NCBI RefSeq assembly: GCF_014843355.1
Contig: NZ_CP062137.1
Location: 124,001 to 188,000, forward strand
DNA from: Actinobacillus sp. GY-402
GTDB lineage: Bacteria; Pseudomonadota; Gammaproteobacteria; Enterobacterales; Pasteurellaceae
DNA: 64,000 nt
Direction of reading: 5' to 3'
A program made the translations under genes and the position numbers. Shown here in pieces: positions 10,174-19,148 of the stretch. How positions within the stretch are numbered: the stretch's first letter is position 1; each line of letters starts with the position of its first letter. The notes under the pieces were generated by a model that was not told where the DNA came from, made no database searches, and saw only the letters and a list, made by a program, of their open reading frames with translations.

Positions 10174-12816
10174 ATGTCAGCAGATATGTCAGCCAAAAAA
10201 TCGATTGATTATGATGATTTACAGGACATGGTGGCGTCAAATGATGCCGGGGGGCGCACGCCTCGCGGTTTTGCCAAAAAACTCATTGTTGTCACTGCCA
10301 TTCTGTGGTCCGTTTTTCAACTTTATTACACCTCGCCGCTGCCTTATTGGTTGCAGGAAGTGTTAACCCATCAGGGATGGGATATTAATGTGGTGGTGGA
10401 CGACACCAAAGCGCGTTCTATTCATCTGGCGTTTGCTTTGTTTCTCGCATATCTGTCGTTTCCGGCCTTCGCCACTTCGCCTAAGCAGCATATTCCGACG
10501 CTCGATTGGATTCTGGCGGTGGGCGGCGCATTTTTAGGGGCGTATTATCTGTTTTTTTATGAAGGATTAGTGAAACGTTTCGGTGCGCCGAATCTGCAGG
10601 ATATTATTGCGGGCTGTTGCGGCGTGTTGTTATTGCTGGAAGCGACCCGTCGCAGTTTGGGCTTGCCGTTGGTGGTCATCGCTGTCGTGTTTTTATTGTA
10701 TAACTTTTTCGGCCAATATTTGCCGACGGATTGGATTATCAGCCATCGTTCCGGCTCGCTGTCTCAAATTGTGAACCAGCAATGGATTACTACGGAAGGC
10801 GTGTTCGGAGTGGCATTAGGGGTTTCGACCAAATACGTGTTCCTGTTCGTGTTGTTCGGCGCATTGCTGGATAAAGCGGGCGCCGGCAATTATTTTATTA
10901 AAACCGCCTTTGCTTATCTCGGACATTTAAGCGGCGGCCCGGCGAAAGCGGCGGTCGTCTCTTCCGCCTTAACCGGCTTGGTTTCGGGTTCTTCCATTGC
11001 CAATGTGGTGACGACCGGGACCTTCACGATTCCGATGATGAAACGTGTGGGCTTTACGCCGGAAAAAGCGGGCGCCGTTGAAGTCGCTTCTTCGGTAAAC
11101 GGTCAGCTTATGCCGCCGGTCATGGGCGCCGCCGCCTTCCTGATGATCGAATACGTCAATATGCCTTACAGCGAATTGATCGTTCATGCCTTTTTGCCGG
11201 CGCTTATTTCGTATATCGCCTTGGTTTATATCGTCCATATTGAAGCCTGCAAAATGGGGCTGAAAGGCCTGCCGAGAACCGATCCGCCAAAACCTCTGCT
11301 GATGGTGCTGATTCGTGTGCTGGCGTCGTTTCTGGTGATTTGCGTAACCTATTTTATTCTCGAATTTTGCTTAGGCTGGATTAAACGTGTGGCGCCCGAT
11401 TTTTCGTTCCTGATTGTCAGCGTCTTATTATTTGCGGCATATTTATTGCTGATTCGCCGTGTGACCCGCTTTCCGGATTTAGAACCGGATGATCCGAATG
11501 CCAAAATCGCCGTCTTGCCGTCCGTGAAGCCGACGGTTAATGCCGGTTTGCATTATTTGCTGCCGGTGGTGGTGTTAATGTGGTGTCTGATGATTGAACG
11601 TATGTCTCCGGGTTTGTCTGCGTTCTGGGGGACTTTGGCGTTGGGGATGATTTTACTGACGCAACGTCCGCTGCTCAGCTTGTTCCGAAAAAATCACGAA
11701 AATCTGCCCGCACTTTTCCGTCAGGGGCTGCGAGAATTGATTGACGGTTTGGAAGCCGGCGCGCGAAATATGATCGGGATCGGTATTGCCACCGCGACCG
11801 CCGGTATTATCGTCGGTTCGGTGTCGCTGACGGGATTCGGCGTACAGCTGGCTGGCATCATCGAATATCTGTCCATGGGCAATATTTTGTTGATGTTGAT
11901 TTTGGTGGCGATATTCAGTTTGATTCTCGGAATGGGATTGCCGACCACGGCGAACTATATCGTGGTGTCTTCGCTGATGGCGTTGGTGATTATTGAAGTG
12001 GGGAAACAAAACGGGCTCATCGTGCCGCTTATCGCCGTGCATATGTTCGTTTTCTATTTCGGGATTATGGCGGACGTCACGCCGCCGGTGGGGTTGGCGT
12101 CCTTTGCCGCTGCGGCAATTTCGGGCGGCAGTCCGATTAAAACCGGGGTGGAAGCCTTTTATTACAGCCTGCGTACCGCTATTTTACCGTTCCTGTTCAT
12201 CTTCAATACGGATTTATTGCTGATTGATGTGGGCTGGGCGAAAGGCATATTGATTTTCGTCGTGGCGGTTATTGGGATTATGGCCTTTACCGCCGCCAGC
12301 ATGGGGTATTTCTTCCGTTTCAACAAACGTTGGGAAACTCTGTTGCTGTTATTTGCCGCGTTTACGTTGTTCCGTCCGGGATATTTCATGCAGTATATTT
12401 CGCCGACGGAGCGGTATATCGAACCGGCGAAACTGGTGCAGGAAATCGGGCAAACGCCGGTGGGACAAAATCTCACCATTAAAGTGGCGGGTGTAAATCC
12501 TTACGGCAAGCCTATCGAATTTTATTCGCAACTTAGCGTTCCGGAAGGAAAAACAAGTGAAGAACGCTTGGAAAATCTTGGCTTAACCTTGCTGGATACC
12601 GGAGAAAAAATTGAAATTAACGGAGTTGAAACGCCAAAAATCCTGATTGATAATGTCACCCTCGATTCGCCTGCGGCCAAAGCCGGTCTGAATTGGGATC
12701 AAACCGTTATCGAAGTGGCGGTGCCGCAAAATTCTTTAGCGAAAGAATGGATGTTTATTCCCGCTTTGTTATTGATTGCGGGCATTGTCTGGAATCAGCG
12801 CCGTCGTCCGGAATAG
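10174..12816 (+). CDS. TRAP transporter fused permease (DctQM type), TAXI family, with C-terminal DUF3394
   Basis: Large membrane protein of 880 residues joining the small and large TRAP permease subunits. The DctM-like core carries the family text SGSSIANVVTTGTFTIPMM, GMGLPTTANYIV and PPVGLASFAAAAIS. The C-terminal ~170 residues after RFNKRWETLLLLF hold a soluble, PDZ-like domain (TLDSPAAKAGL) ending in one helix, matching the DUF3394 extension of TAXI permeases. ATG 10174 has AAGGA 8 bases upstream. Nine bases separate it from the uspA-like gene, so they are co-transcribed. It should import the ligand of the neighbouring binding proteins with Na+ or H+. Confidence 0.92.
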   Translation: MSADMSAKKSIDYDDLQDMVASNDAGGRTPRGFAKKLIVVTAILWSVFQLYYTSPLPYWLQEVLTHQGWDINVVVDDTKARSIHLAFALFLAYLSFPAFATSPKQHIPTLDWILAVGGAFLGAYYLFFYEGLVKRFGAPNLQDIIAGCCGVLLLLEATRRSLGLPLVVIAVVFLLYNFFGQYLPTDWIISHRSGSLSQIVNQQWITTEGVFGVALGVSTKYVFLFVLFGALLDKAGAGNYFIKTAFAYLGHLSGGPAKAAVVSSALTGLVSGSSIANVVTTGTFTIPMMKRVGFTPEKAGAVEVASSVNGQLMPPVMGAAAFLMIEYVNMPYSELIVHAFLPALISYIALVYIVHIEACKMGLKGLPRTDPPKPLLMVLIRVLASFLVICVTYFILEFCLGWIKRVAPDFSFLIVSVLLFAAYLLLIRRVTRFPDLEPDDPNAKIAVLPSVKPTVNAGLHYLLPVVVLMWCLMIERMSPGLSAFWGTLALGMILLTQRPLLSLFRKNHENLPALFRQGLRELIDGLEAGARNMIGIGIATATAGIIVGSVSLTGFGVQLAGIIEYLSMGNILLMLILVAIFSLILGMGLPTTANYIVVSSLMALVIIEVGKQNGLIVPLIAVHMFVFYFGIMADVTPPVGLASFAAAAISGGSPIKTGVEAFYYSLRTAILPFLFIFNTDLLLIDVGWAKGILIFVVAVIGIMAFTAASMGYFFRFNKRWETLLLLFAAFTLFRPGYFMQYISPTERYIEPAKLVQEIGQTPVGQNLTIKVAGVNPYGKPIEFYSQLSVPEGKTSEERLENLGLTLLDTGEKIEINGVETPKILIDNVTLDSPAAKAGLNWDQTVIEVAVPQNSLAKEWMFIPALLLIAGIVWNQRRRPE

Positions 12817-12825
12817 GAGCCGAAT

Positions 12826-13251
12826 ATGTATAAAAATTTATTGATTGCCATTGATTTAAATAACCTTGATAGCGCGAAATATGTGGTGGACACTTGTTTG
12901 AAACTGACGGCGCACGAGGAGAATCCCGTATATCGGGTGGTGACGATTATCGAGCCGATGGACGACAGTTTTATTTCCGCTTTTTTGCCGAAAAATTTTG
13001 ATAAATCGGTGGTGGAAGAAGCCAACAAGGCGCTGCATACTTTTACGGAAGCCAGTTTTCCGAAAGGTGCGAAAGTGCAACATATTGTAGCGCACGGCAC
13101 GATTTACGAAGAAATCAATCGTATTGCGGAAGAGAAAAACGTGGATCTTATCGTGATGCTTGCCAGCAGCAAACCCAACGCTGCGGGCCTAAGCACCAAT
13201 ACGGTGAAAGTGGCGCGATTCTCGGATAAGCCGATATTGGTTTTGCGGTGA
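12826..13251 (+). CDS. Universal stress protein (UspA family)
   Basis: Cytoplasmic 141-residue UspA-fold protein. It starts MYKNLLIAIDLN and ends with the nucleotide-binding-type text STNTVKVARFSDKPILVLR; the ATP-binding pattern GX2GX9GS is not intact (LASSKPNAAGLSTNTVKVA), so ATP binding is uncertain. UspA proteins encoded with TRAP permeases are known (TeaD of the ectoine system TeaABCD) and tune transport. The 9-base spacing to the fused permease and RBS GGAG argue for that role here. A USS-pair terminator follows. Confidence 0.88.
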   Translation: MYKNLLIAIDLNNLDSAKYVVDTCLKLTAHEENPVYRVVTIIEPMDDSFISAFLPKNFDKSVVEEANKALHTFTEASFPKGAKVQHIVAHGTIYEEINRIAEEKNVDLIVMLASSKPNAAGLSTNTVKVARFSDKPILVLR

Positions 13252-13254
13252 TCC

Positions 13255-13296
13255 AAGTGCGGTCAAAAATTCTTTCGTTTTTTTGACCGCACTTTT
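13255..13296 (+). terminator. USS-pair terminator after uspA-like gene
   Basis: AAGTGCGGTCAAAAA and TTTTTGACCGCACTT form a 15-base stem around a short loop, with TTT after. It marks the end of the permease-uspA unit. Confidence 0.7.
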
Positions 13297-13349
13297 ACTG
13301 ATTTTCATCAAGCGTTTCCCGATAAGCGCAGTTTAAGAAGGACGTATTC

Positions 13350-14297
13350 ATGAAAAAATTCGCGAAGTTTACCCTGTGGACGGGATTGTTGTTAGCGGCG
13401 TCGGTGCAGGCGAAAGACGCTGTGACGATCGGCACGGGCGGGCAAACGGGCGTTTATTATGTGGCGGGGCAGTCCATTTGCCAGTTGGTGAATCGTTACG
13501 ACGATTTGGTCTGTAAAGCCCCCTCTACCGGCGCTTCATTAGCCAATTTGGACGCCATCGCCGATCAATCTCTGGATATGGGCATTGTGCAATCGGATTG
13601 GCAATATCACGCCTATCACGGTTCGGATGTCTTTGCCGGCAGAGCTAATCCGAAATTGCGCGCGGTGTTTTCCTTGCATGCGGAACCTTTTACCGTGATG
13701 GCGCGAGACGATGCTAAAATCACCGCTTTTGACGACATCAAAGGCAAACGGATAAATATCGGTGATGCGGGTTCAGGAACACGCGCCACGATGAATGTGA
13801 TTATGCAGGCGAAAGGCTGGACGAACGATGACTTCCGCATGGTAACGGAATTGCAGCCGAGCGAACTTGCCGGCGTGATTTGTCGTAATTATCTGGATGT
13901 CATTACTTACAGCGCGGGCAATCCGAACGGCACTTTTAAAGAGGCTGCCAACGAATGTGAAACTCATTTAGTGCCGGTAACCGGTGCGGAAATTGATAAA
14001 TTGGTGGCGGAATATCCTTATTATGCCAAAGCGGTTATTCCGGCTAACACCTATAAAGGAACGGATAATCCGGTGGAAACTTTCGGGGTTTACGCCACGT
14101 TGGTGACATCGGAAGAGGTGCCGGCGGACAAAGTGTATGCCGTGGTAAAAGCGGTTTTTGACAATTTCGATCGTTTCAAACGCACTCACCCGGCGTTTGC
14201 TCACCTCAGCAAGGAAGAGATGATTCGCAATGCTTTGTCGGCGCCGTTACATGAGGGCGCGGCGCGTTATTATCGCGAACAGGGTTGGCTAAAATAA
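13350..14297 (+). CDS. TAXI family TRAP transporter solute-binding protein (second copy)
   Basis: Second periplasmic TAXI protein, 315 residues, clearly paralogous to that at 9061: both share TIGTGGQTGVYYV, GQSICQLVNR, DMGI-QSDWQYHAY and the end ALSAPLHEGA-RYY. Signal peptide MKKFAKFTLWTGLLLAASVQA, cleaved about residue 22. It follows a terminator, so it probably has its own promoter and supplies an alternative receptor to the same permease. Different N-terminal loops (for example RYDDLVCKAPS versus RDTAKTGVKCNAPS) could give a different affinity or ligand. RBS AGAAGGA precedes the ATG. Confidence 0.9.
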   Translation: MKKFAKFTLWTGLLLAASVQAKDAVTIGTGGQTGVYYVAGQSICQLVNRYDDLVCKAPSTGASLANLDAIADQSLDMGIVQSDWQYHAYHGSDVFAGRANPKLRAVFSLHAEPFTVMARDDAKITAFDDIKGKRINIGDAGSGTRATMNVIMQAKGWTNDDFRMVTELQPSELAGVICRNYLDVITYSAGNPNGTFKEAANECETHLVPVTGAEIDKLVAEYPYYAKAVIPANTYKGTDNPVETFGVYATLVTSEEVPADKVYAVVKAVFDNFDRFKRTHPAFAHLSKEEMIRNALSAPLHEGAARYYREQGWLK

Positions 14298-14380
14298 TTC
14301 TGACGGTATAATGTCAGGCATTTTGTGGTCGCAATCGTGTTTTTTCGTCGGAAAAAACACGATTTTACTTTTTTATTATT

Positions 14381-15040
14381 ATGGCATTAATTGAATACAA
14401 TCCGCCCCAAACGCCCTATTTGAACGTTGTTTATCACGATAATCACATGCTTGTGCTGAACAAACCCAGCGGGTTGTTGTCCGTACCGGGCAATCAGCCG
14501 CAGTATTATGACAGCGCCATGAGCCGCGTGAAAGAAAAATACGGATTTTGCGAACCCGCTCACCGCCTGGATATGGCAACCAGCGGTATTATTCTGTTCG
14601 CCATGAGCAAACTGGCGGACAGCGAGCTGAAACGTCAGTTTCGCGAACGGCAAACGAAAAAATTTTATCAGGCGTTGGTGTGGGGACATGTTAGACCGGA
14701 CAGCGGCACAGTGAATTTGCCGCTGATTTGCGATTGGGAAAACCGTCCGCGCCAGCGCATTGATTTCAATTCGGGCAAAAGTGCGGTCACAAAATTTGAA
14801 GTTTTAGAACGTTTGCCGAATAACAGCACGCGGGTGAAGTTAACGCCGATTACCGGCCGTTCCCACCAATTACGCTTACATATGCTGGCGTTAGGACATC
14901 CTATTTTAGGCGACAAGTTCTATGCTCATCCGCAGGCGAAAGCCATGGCGCCGCGTTTGTATCTGCATGCGGAAAGCTTAACCGTTAATCATCCCGTTAC
15001 GGGAGAATCCATGAGCTTTCATTGCCCGGCGGATTTTTAA
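14381..15040 (+). CDS. rluA: Dual-specificity 23S rRNA/tRNA pseudouridine synthase RluA
   Basis: 219-residue RluA-family enzyme that isomerises uridine 746 of 23S rRNA and U32 of some tRNAs in E. coli. The catalytic motif HRLDMATSGI spans 61-70 with Asp64 as nucleophile; the second family motif is RVKLTPITGRSHQLRLHM. There is no S4 domain, which fits RluA and not RluB/C/D. One USS lies inside (about 14780). It stands alone, converging on opsX. Confidence 0.93.
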   Translation: MALIEYNPPQTPYLNVVYHDNHMLVLNKPSGLLSVPGNQPQYYDSAMSRVKEKYGFCEPAHRLDMATSGIILFAMSKLADSELKRQFRERQTKKFYQALVWGHVRPDSGTVNLPLICDWENRPRQRIDFNSGKSAVTKFEVLERLPNNSTRVKLTPITGRSHQLRLHMLALGHPILGDKFYAHPQAKAMAPRLYLHAESLTVNHPVTGESMSFHCPADF

Positions 15041-15059
15041 TCAAAACCGCGTAGGCGAA

Positions 15060-16118
15060 TTAAAAACCTAATTGCCGCAGTTGCGCAATAACCGCGTCCG
15101 CCTGAATTTCCGCCATCAAATTCGGTGTTTTCAGTTTGGTCGCCCAAGGCAGTTCTGAGGAAGGTCTGCCGAATTCCTTGCGGGCATTTTGTTCGTAAAC
15201 GGACACCACGTTCGCCAAGTTATGATAAGGTCCGGTGCGCCAAGGGTTATGATACGCGTATAAACCGATAACCGGCGTGCCCGTCATGGTGGCAATGTGT
15301 GCCGGCCCGCTATCTGGCGCGATAACCGCATCCGCTTGTGCGATCAGCGCGACCAATTCCGCTAAACTGGTTTTTCCGCAAGCGTTTGTCGGCTGAAAAT
15401 CGCAAAGTGCGGTAATTTTTTCCATCATTTTTAGTTCGCGAGGCGCCGCCGAACCGCAAAGTACGACGTGCATGTTGCGGGAATGGGCATAATTCGCTAC
15501 CGTCGCATAGCCTTCCGGCGACCAGTCTTTTTCCGCTTTGCTTGAACAAGGGGCGATAACCAGATTTTTCTGATTTGCGCTTAAAAACGACCGCACTTTT
15601 TCATTGGCTTGCGGCGGCAAGGTTAACGACCAGCGCGGGGCGAACGGCGGCACGCCGATTTCCTGCGCGAAGGCCATAAACCCGTCGAGCACATGAGGAT
15701 TCTGCGGATCCTGAATTCGATGATTAACAAAGAATTTTTGTCCTTCCCGGCTGCGTTTTTCGCCGAAACCGATTTTATATTTGGCTTTAATACCTAGGGA
15801 CAGCACAGAGGCCCGCACTGCGGTTTGCATATTGAGCAATGCGTCAAATCGTTGATTTTTCAGTTTTTTCCATAAATCCAACAGGCCTTTCCAACCGCTT
15901 TTCTTATCGTACACTTCAAAATGAATGCCCGTTGACACGGCGGATAACAAAGCGTTTTCCGCTTTTCCGACGATCCAGGTTATTTCGCATTTCGGATAGA
16001 ACCGTTGAATTTCCTGTACTACGGCTAAAGCGTGGGTAACGTCGCCGATAGCGGAAAGGCGCAGGATACAAAGGGATTCGGGCGGCTTATCGGAACTGAA
16101 TAACGGTTTGTGAGGCAT
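15060..16118 (-). CDS. opsX: Glycosyltransferase family 9 heptosyltransferase (OpsX/WaaC-like)
   Basis: Cytoplasmic-face LPS core enzyme of 352 residues that adds the first L-glycero-D-manno-heptose to Kdo. It opens with ILRLSAIGDVTHAL, the GT9 donor/acceptor site text, and contains APDSGPAHIATMTGTPVIGLY, the ADP-heptose binding motif of the family, broken here for length. The ATG at 16118 follows AGGAAG; an in-frame start 17 codons upstream lacks a ribosome site. It is divergent from kdkA across about 70 bases; in H. influenzae opsX and kdkA are also neighbours and act on consecutive steps, since KdkA phosphorylates the single Kdo. Confidence 0.88.
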   Translation of the reverse strand: MPHKPLFSSDKPPESLCILRLSAIGDVTHALAVVQEIQRFYPKCEITWIVGKAENALLSAVSTGIHFEVYDKKSGWKGLLDLWKKLKNQRFDALLNMQTAVRASVLSLGIKAKYKIGFGEKRSREGQKFFVNHRIQDPQNPHVLDGFMAFAQEIGVPPFAPRWSLTLPPQANEKVRSFLSANQKNLVIAPCSSKAEKDWSPEGYATVANYAHSRNMHVVLCGSAAPRELKMMEKITALCDFQPTNACGKTSLAELVALIAQADAVIAPDSGPAHIATMTGTPVIGLYAYHNPWRTGPYHNLANVVSVYEQNARKEFGRPSSELPWATKLKTPNLMAEIQADAVIAQLRQLGF

Positions 16119-16191
16119 AAGGCTTCCTAATATTTTGCGGTTGCCGGTTATTTTAAAGTAGAATAGCACGATATGCTACAAGGAGTTGAAA

Positions 16192-16928
16192 ATGCTCGAA
16201 GTTCGACAAAACCATTGTTTTTATCTGTTTAACTGGGATGAACCTTATGAAGAACAGAGTCGTTTTTTTCGCCCGAATTCTGGCGCGAACAGGATCGTAT
16301 TCTGGGTTCGGCACAGGGGCGGGGAACCACGTGGTTTTTGCGGACGGCCGATTTGTTCGGCGTGAATGCCGCGTTGCGTCATTATTATCGCGGCGGCTTC
16401 TGGGGCAAAATCAATAAAGATCGTTATACTTTCACCTCGTTGGAACGAACTCGCAGTTTTGCGGAATTCCGTTTGTTGCAGCGTCTTCATCAGGCGGGGT
16501 TGCCGGTGCCGAAGCCGTTGGCGGCGAAAGTGGAAAAACTGCCTTTAGGCGGATACCGGGCGGATATTCTGACGGAAAAGATCGAAAATGCCCAAGATTT
16601 GACCGCACTTTTGCAAACGCAAACTTTGTCGGACGCTGCATGGCGCCAAATTGGCGGGCTGATTCGTCGTTTACATGATTTACAAATCTGTCATACGGAT
16701 TTAAACGCGCATAATATTTTGGTGCAACAGTCTGGAGCGCAGGAAAAATATTGGCTGTTGGATTTCGATAAGTGCGGTCAAAAATCGGGAGATTTTTGGA
16801 AAGCGCAAAATCTGGCGCGCTTGAAACGTTCTTTTTGGAAGGAAACGGCACGGATGGGAATTCGTTTCACGGAGGAAAACTGGGTGATGTTGCTGCAAGG
16901 TTACGGAATTAAATCCTTGCAGGCATAA
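16192..16928 (+). pseudogene. kdkA: 3-deoxy-D-manno-octulosonic acid (Kdo) kinase KdkA, apparent frameshift near N-terminus
   Basis: Kinase that phosphorylates Kdo on lipid A. From the well-placed ATG 16192 (AAGGAG upstream) the reading MLEVRQNHCFYLFNWDEPY runs to a T7 run at 16263-16269, then falls out of frame and stops near 16362. The next frame, open from 16275 or earlier, continues EFWREQDRILGSAQGRGTTW, FGVNAALRHYYRGG, then kinase text HTDLNAHNIL (catalytic loop) and WLLDFDKCG (metal-binding DFD), as in intact KdkA. Restoring one base gives about 245 residues, near the 241 of H. influenzae. It is a true frameshift, a slippery T tract or a sequencing error. Without the shift only an N-terminally truncated kinase from about 16338 is possible. 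Confidence 0.8.
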
Positions 16929-16953
16929 AAAACTCTACCGCTAGGGTAGAGTC
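16926..16953 (-). terminator. Terminator of the HU gene
   Basis: ACTCTACC-GCTAG-GGTAGAGT (16932-16952) is a perfect 8-base stem; read on the minus strand it is followed by TTTTTTA. It also ends the converging kdkA. Confidence 0.85.
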
Positions 16954-16975
16954 TTGAAATCCGTCAGATCGAAGA

Positions 16976-17251
16976 TTAGCCGTTAACTTCGTCTTTTAAT
17001 GCTTTACCTGCTACGAATGCAGGCGCTTTAGATGCGGCGATTTTGATTTCGGCACCGGTTTGCGGGTTACGACCGACACGCGCTTTACGTGCGTTCACTT
17101 TGAATGTACCAAAGCCGATTAATTGTACTGCTTCGCCTTTTTTCAAGCTTGCAGTGATTGCGTTTAAAGTTGCTTCTAATGCTGCTTTTGCATCTTTTTT
17201 CGTTAAGCTTGCCGCACTTGCAATAGCATCAATTAAATCCGTTTTGTTCAT
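16976..17251 (-). CDS. hupA: DNA-binding protein HU
   Basis: Nucleoid-associated HU subunit, 91 residues (E. coli HupA 90). [11 protein letters not shown] at the start, the core [20 protein letters not shown] with the DNA-bending arm Arg-Asn-Pro, and the lysine-rich tail [10 protein letters not shown] are diagnostic. It is the last gene of nudC-hemE-yjaG-hup order, the same as in other Pasteurellaceae and in enterobacteria (hupA), which supports HupA over HupB. The leader has a 7-base hairpin at 17288-17307 (CTTTACC/GGTAAAG). RBS AAGAAGG. Codon use is that of a highly expressed gene (GCT, GTA, AAA rich). Confidence 0.93.
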   Translation of the reverse strand: MNKTDLIDAIASAASLTKKDAKAALEATLNAITASLKKGEAVQLIGFGTFKVNARKARVGRNPQTGAEIKIAASKAPAFVAGKALKDEVNG

Positions 17252-17401
17252 AAATGAGTACCTTCTTTATTGTATTTGAACTTAGTTCTTTACCTGGTGG
17301 GGTAAAGTCTTAACATTAAGTTATAACTGTTGAACAGCATGCATAGCTTAATCTAACTTTTCCAGAAAGCAAAGCGTAATTATGCAATTTTTTGTAAATT
17401 T

Positions 17402-17986
17402 TTAGATTTCAATCCCAATATTTGAAACTCCGGTCGTCCGGATTTCATTTTTCAGGTCTAAAATTACGCTAATATTGCGTTCTTCGCATTCGTTTAAAGT
17501 CCGATAGATTTGCCATTGCACATCCAACTCGTCTGTAATTTCGACCGCATTTTTTAAATCTTGTTCATTAAAATTTCGATTTTCTTGCGTTTCCAACACT
17601 GTAATGACGGTTTGAATGGAAAGCTGACTGACGCGAACCGCATGTTCCAGACAGAAGCCCGCAATCAGACCGTGCAGCAGTTCGGATAAGGCTTCGCAGG
17701 CATCTAATGCGGGCACTACGCCGAAGAATTCATAATCGTTGACATCGGGAATAATATTCTCCAGCTTTTCCAGTTGGTTTTCGAAATTAATTTTGGCGCC
17801 TTTCACGGTGAGAGATTCCCACACCAGATTCAAAATATTTTGATAAATCTTGGCATTTTCCGCTTGTTCGGTAACCTGGCAGAACAGCTGATAATTCGGA
17901 TACATCCGTTCGCACAGGCACGCCATGAACGTGAGATGCTGCCAGGTTTCAAAATGTTCCAGCCGTTTGTGAATCGGATTTCTCAT
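17402..17986 (-). CDS. yjaG: YjaG family protein (DUF416)
   Basis: Cytoplasmic 194-residue protein of unknown function. It begins MRNPIHKRLEHFETWQHLTF and contains ACLCERMYPNYQLF, both typical of the DUF416/YjaG family; the E. coli member is next to hupA too. No membrane segment or catalytic motif is visible. It starts 9 bases after the hemE stop, so it is probably co-transcribed with it. Function cannot be assigned; conserved position beside hemE and hup is the only lead. Confidence 0.88.
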   Translation of the reverse strand: MRNPIHKRLEHFETWQHLTFMACLCERMYPNYQLFCQVTEQAENAKIYQNILNLVWESLTVKGAKINFENQLEKLENIIPDVNDYEFFGVVPALDACEALSELLHGLIAGFCLEHAVRVSQLSIQTVITVLETQENRNFNEQDLKNAVEITDELDVQWQIYRTLNECEERNISVILDLKNEIRTTGVSNIGIEI

Positions 17987-17995
17987 AGCGCGTCC

Positions 17996-19060
17996 TTATT
18001 TATGATAGGCTTTGGAATATGCATGAACGGCATCCACGAAAATTTTCGGGTTTTCCACCGGTACATCCTGATGAATGCCGTGTCCCAGATTGAACACATG
18101 TCCGCTGCCGTTGCCAAAATCCGCTAAAATAGACCGCACTTCCTGTTGGATACGTTTCGGCTGCGCATATAAAACCGAAGGATCCATATTGCCCTGCAGC
18201 GCCACTTTGTGGCCGATTCTGGTTTTTGCTTCCGCTAAGTTGACCGTCCAATCCACACCGACGGCGTCACAACCGCTGTTTGCGATTTGTTCCAACCACA
18301 AACCGCCGCCTTTGGTGAAAAGGGTAACCGGCACTTTGCGCCCTTCGTTTTCGCGGATTAAACCGGCGACGATTTTCTGCATATATTGCAGGGAAAAATC
18401 AAGATAATCGCGATGCGCCAACACGCCACCCCAGGTGTCGAACACCATCACCGCTTGCGCGCCGGCCTTAATTTGGGCGTTCAGATATAAAATTACCGCT
18501 TCGCTGACTTTCTCCAGTAATTTATGCAAGGTTTGCGGATCGCTGTACATCATTTTTTTGATTTTGGTGAAGGTTTTGCTGGAGCCGCCTTCTACCATGT
18601 AAGTGGCTAATGTCCACGGGCTGCCGGAAAAGCCGATTAACGGCACTTCGCCGTGCAGTTCGCGACGAATGGTACGCACCGCGTTCATCACGTATTGTAA
18701 TTCCGTTTCGGGATCCGGAATCGGCAGGTTTTTCACCATTGCCGCATTTTCGACGGGACGGGCGAATTTCGGCCCTTCGCCTGCACCGAAGCTTAAACCG
18801 AGTCCCATGGCGTCCGGCACGGTTAAAATATCGGAAAACAAAATAGCGGCGTCCAGATCGTAACGGCGCAGCGGTTGCAGCGTGACTTCACAGGCTAACT
18901 CCGCATTGCGGCATAAAGACATAAAATCGCCCGCCTGTGCGCGGGTGGCTTTATATTCCGGCAGATAACGTCCCGCCTGGCGCATCATCCATACCGGCGT
19001 GCAATCTACCGGTTCGCGCAATAGGGCGCGGAGGTAACGATCGTTTTTTAATCGGCTCAT
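17996..19060 (-). CDS. hemE: Uroporphyrinogen decarboxylase HemE
   Basis: Converts uroporphyrinogen III to coproporphyrinogen III in haem synthesis by removing four carboxyls, without cofactor. 354 residues, as in E. coli. The N-terminal signature [15 protein letters not shown] holds the substrate-binding arginines, and [16 protein letters not shown] is the second signature; [16 protein letters not shown] near the C-terminus completes the family set. A USS is read through in frame near 18134. Presence of a late haem gene matters in this family since some Haemophilus lack the pathway. Confidence 0.95.
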   Translation of the reverse strand: MSRLKNDRYLRALLREPVDCTPVWMMRQAGRYLPEYKATRAQAGDFMSLCRNAELACEVTLQPLRRYDLDAAILFSDILTVPDAMGLGLSFGAGEGPKFARPVENAAMVKNLPIPDPETELQYVMNAVRTIRRELHGEVPLIGFSGSPWTLATYMVEGGSSKTFTKIKKMMYSDPQTLHKLLEKVSEAVILYLNAQIKAGAQAVMVFDTWGGVLAHRDYLDFSLQYMQKIVAGLIRENEGRKVPVTLFTKGGGLWLEQIANSGCDAVGVDWTVNLAEAKTRIGHKVALQGNMDPSVLYAQPKRIQQEVRSILADFGNGSGHVFNLGHGIHQDVPVENPKIFVDAVHAYSKAYHK

Positions 19061-19148
19061 GCTGTTTCCTTAAAAAATCTTCAAAAAACTGACCGCACTT
19101 TGCGGTAAAGCGCGGTCATTATAAAGGGAATTTCGAGGGTTTGCGATC

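Noticed and set aside
10969-12042. Long open frames on the minus strand within the TRAP permease
   Set aside because: Their composition (His, Arg, Gln rich) is that of antisense of hydrophobic codons; they have no ribosome sites.
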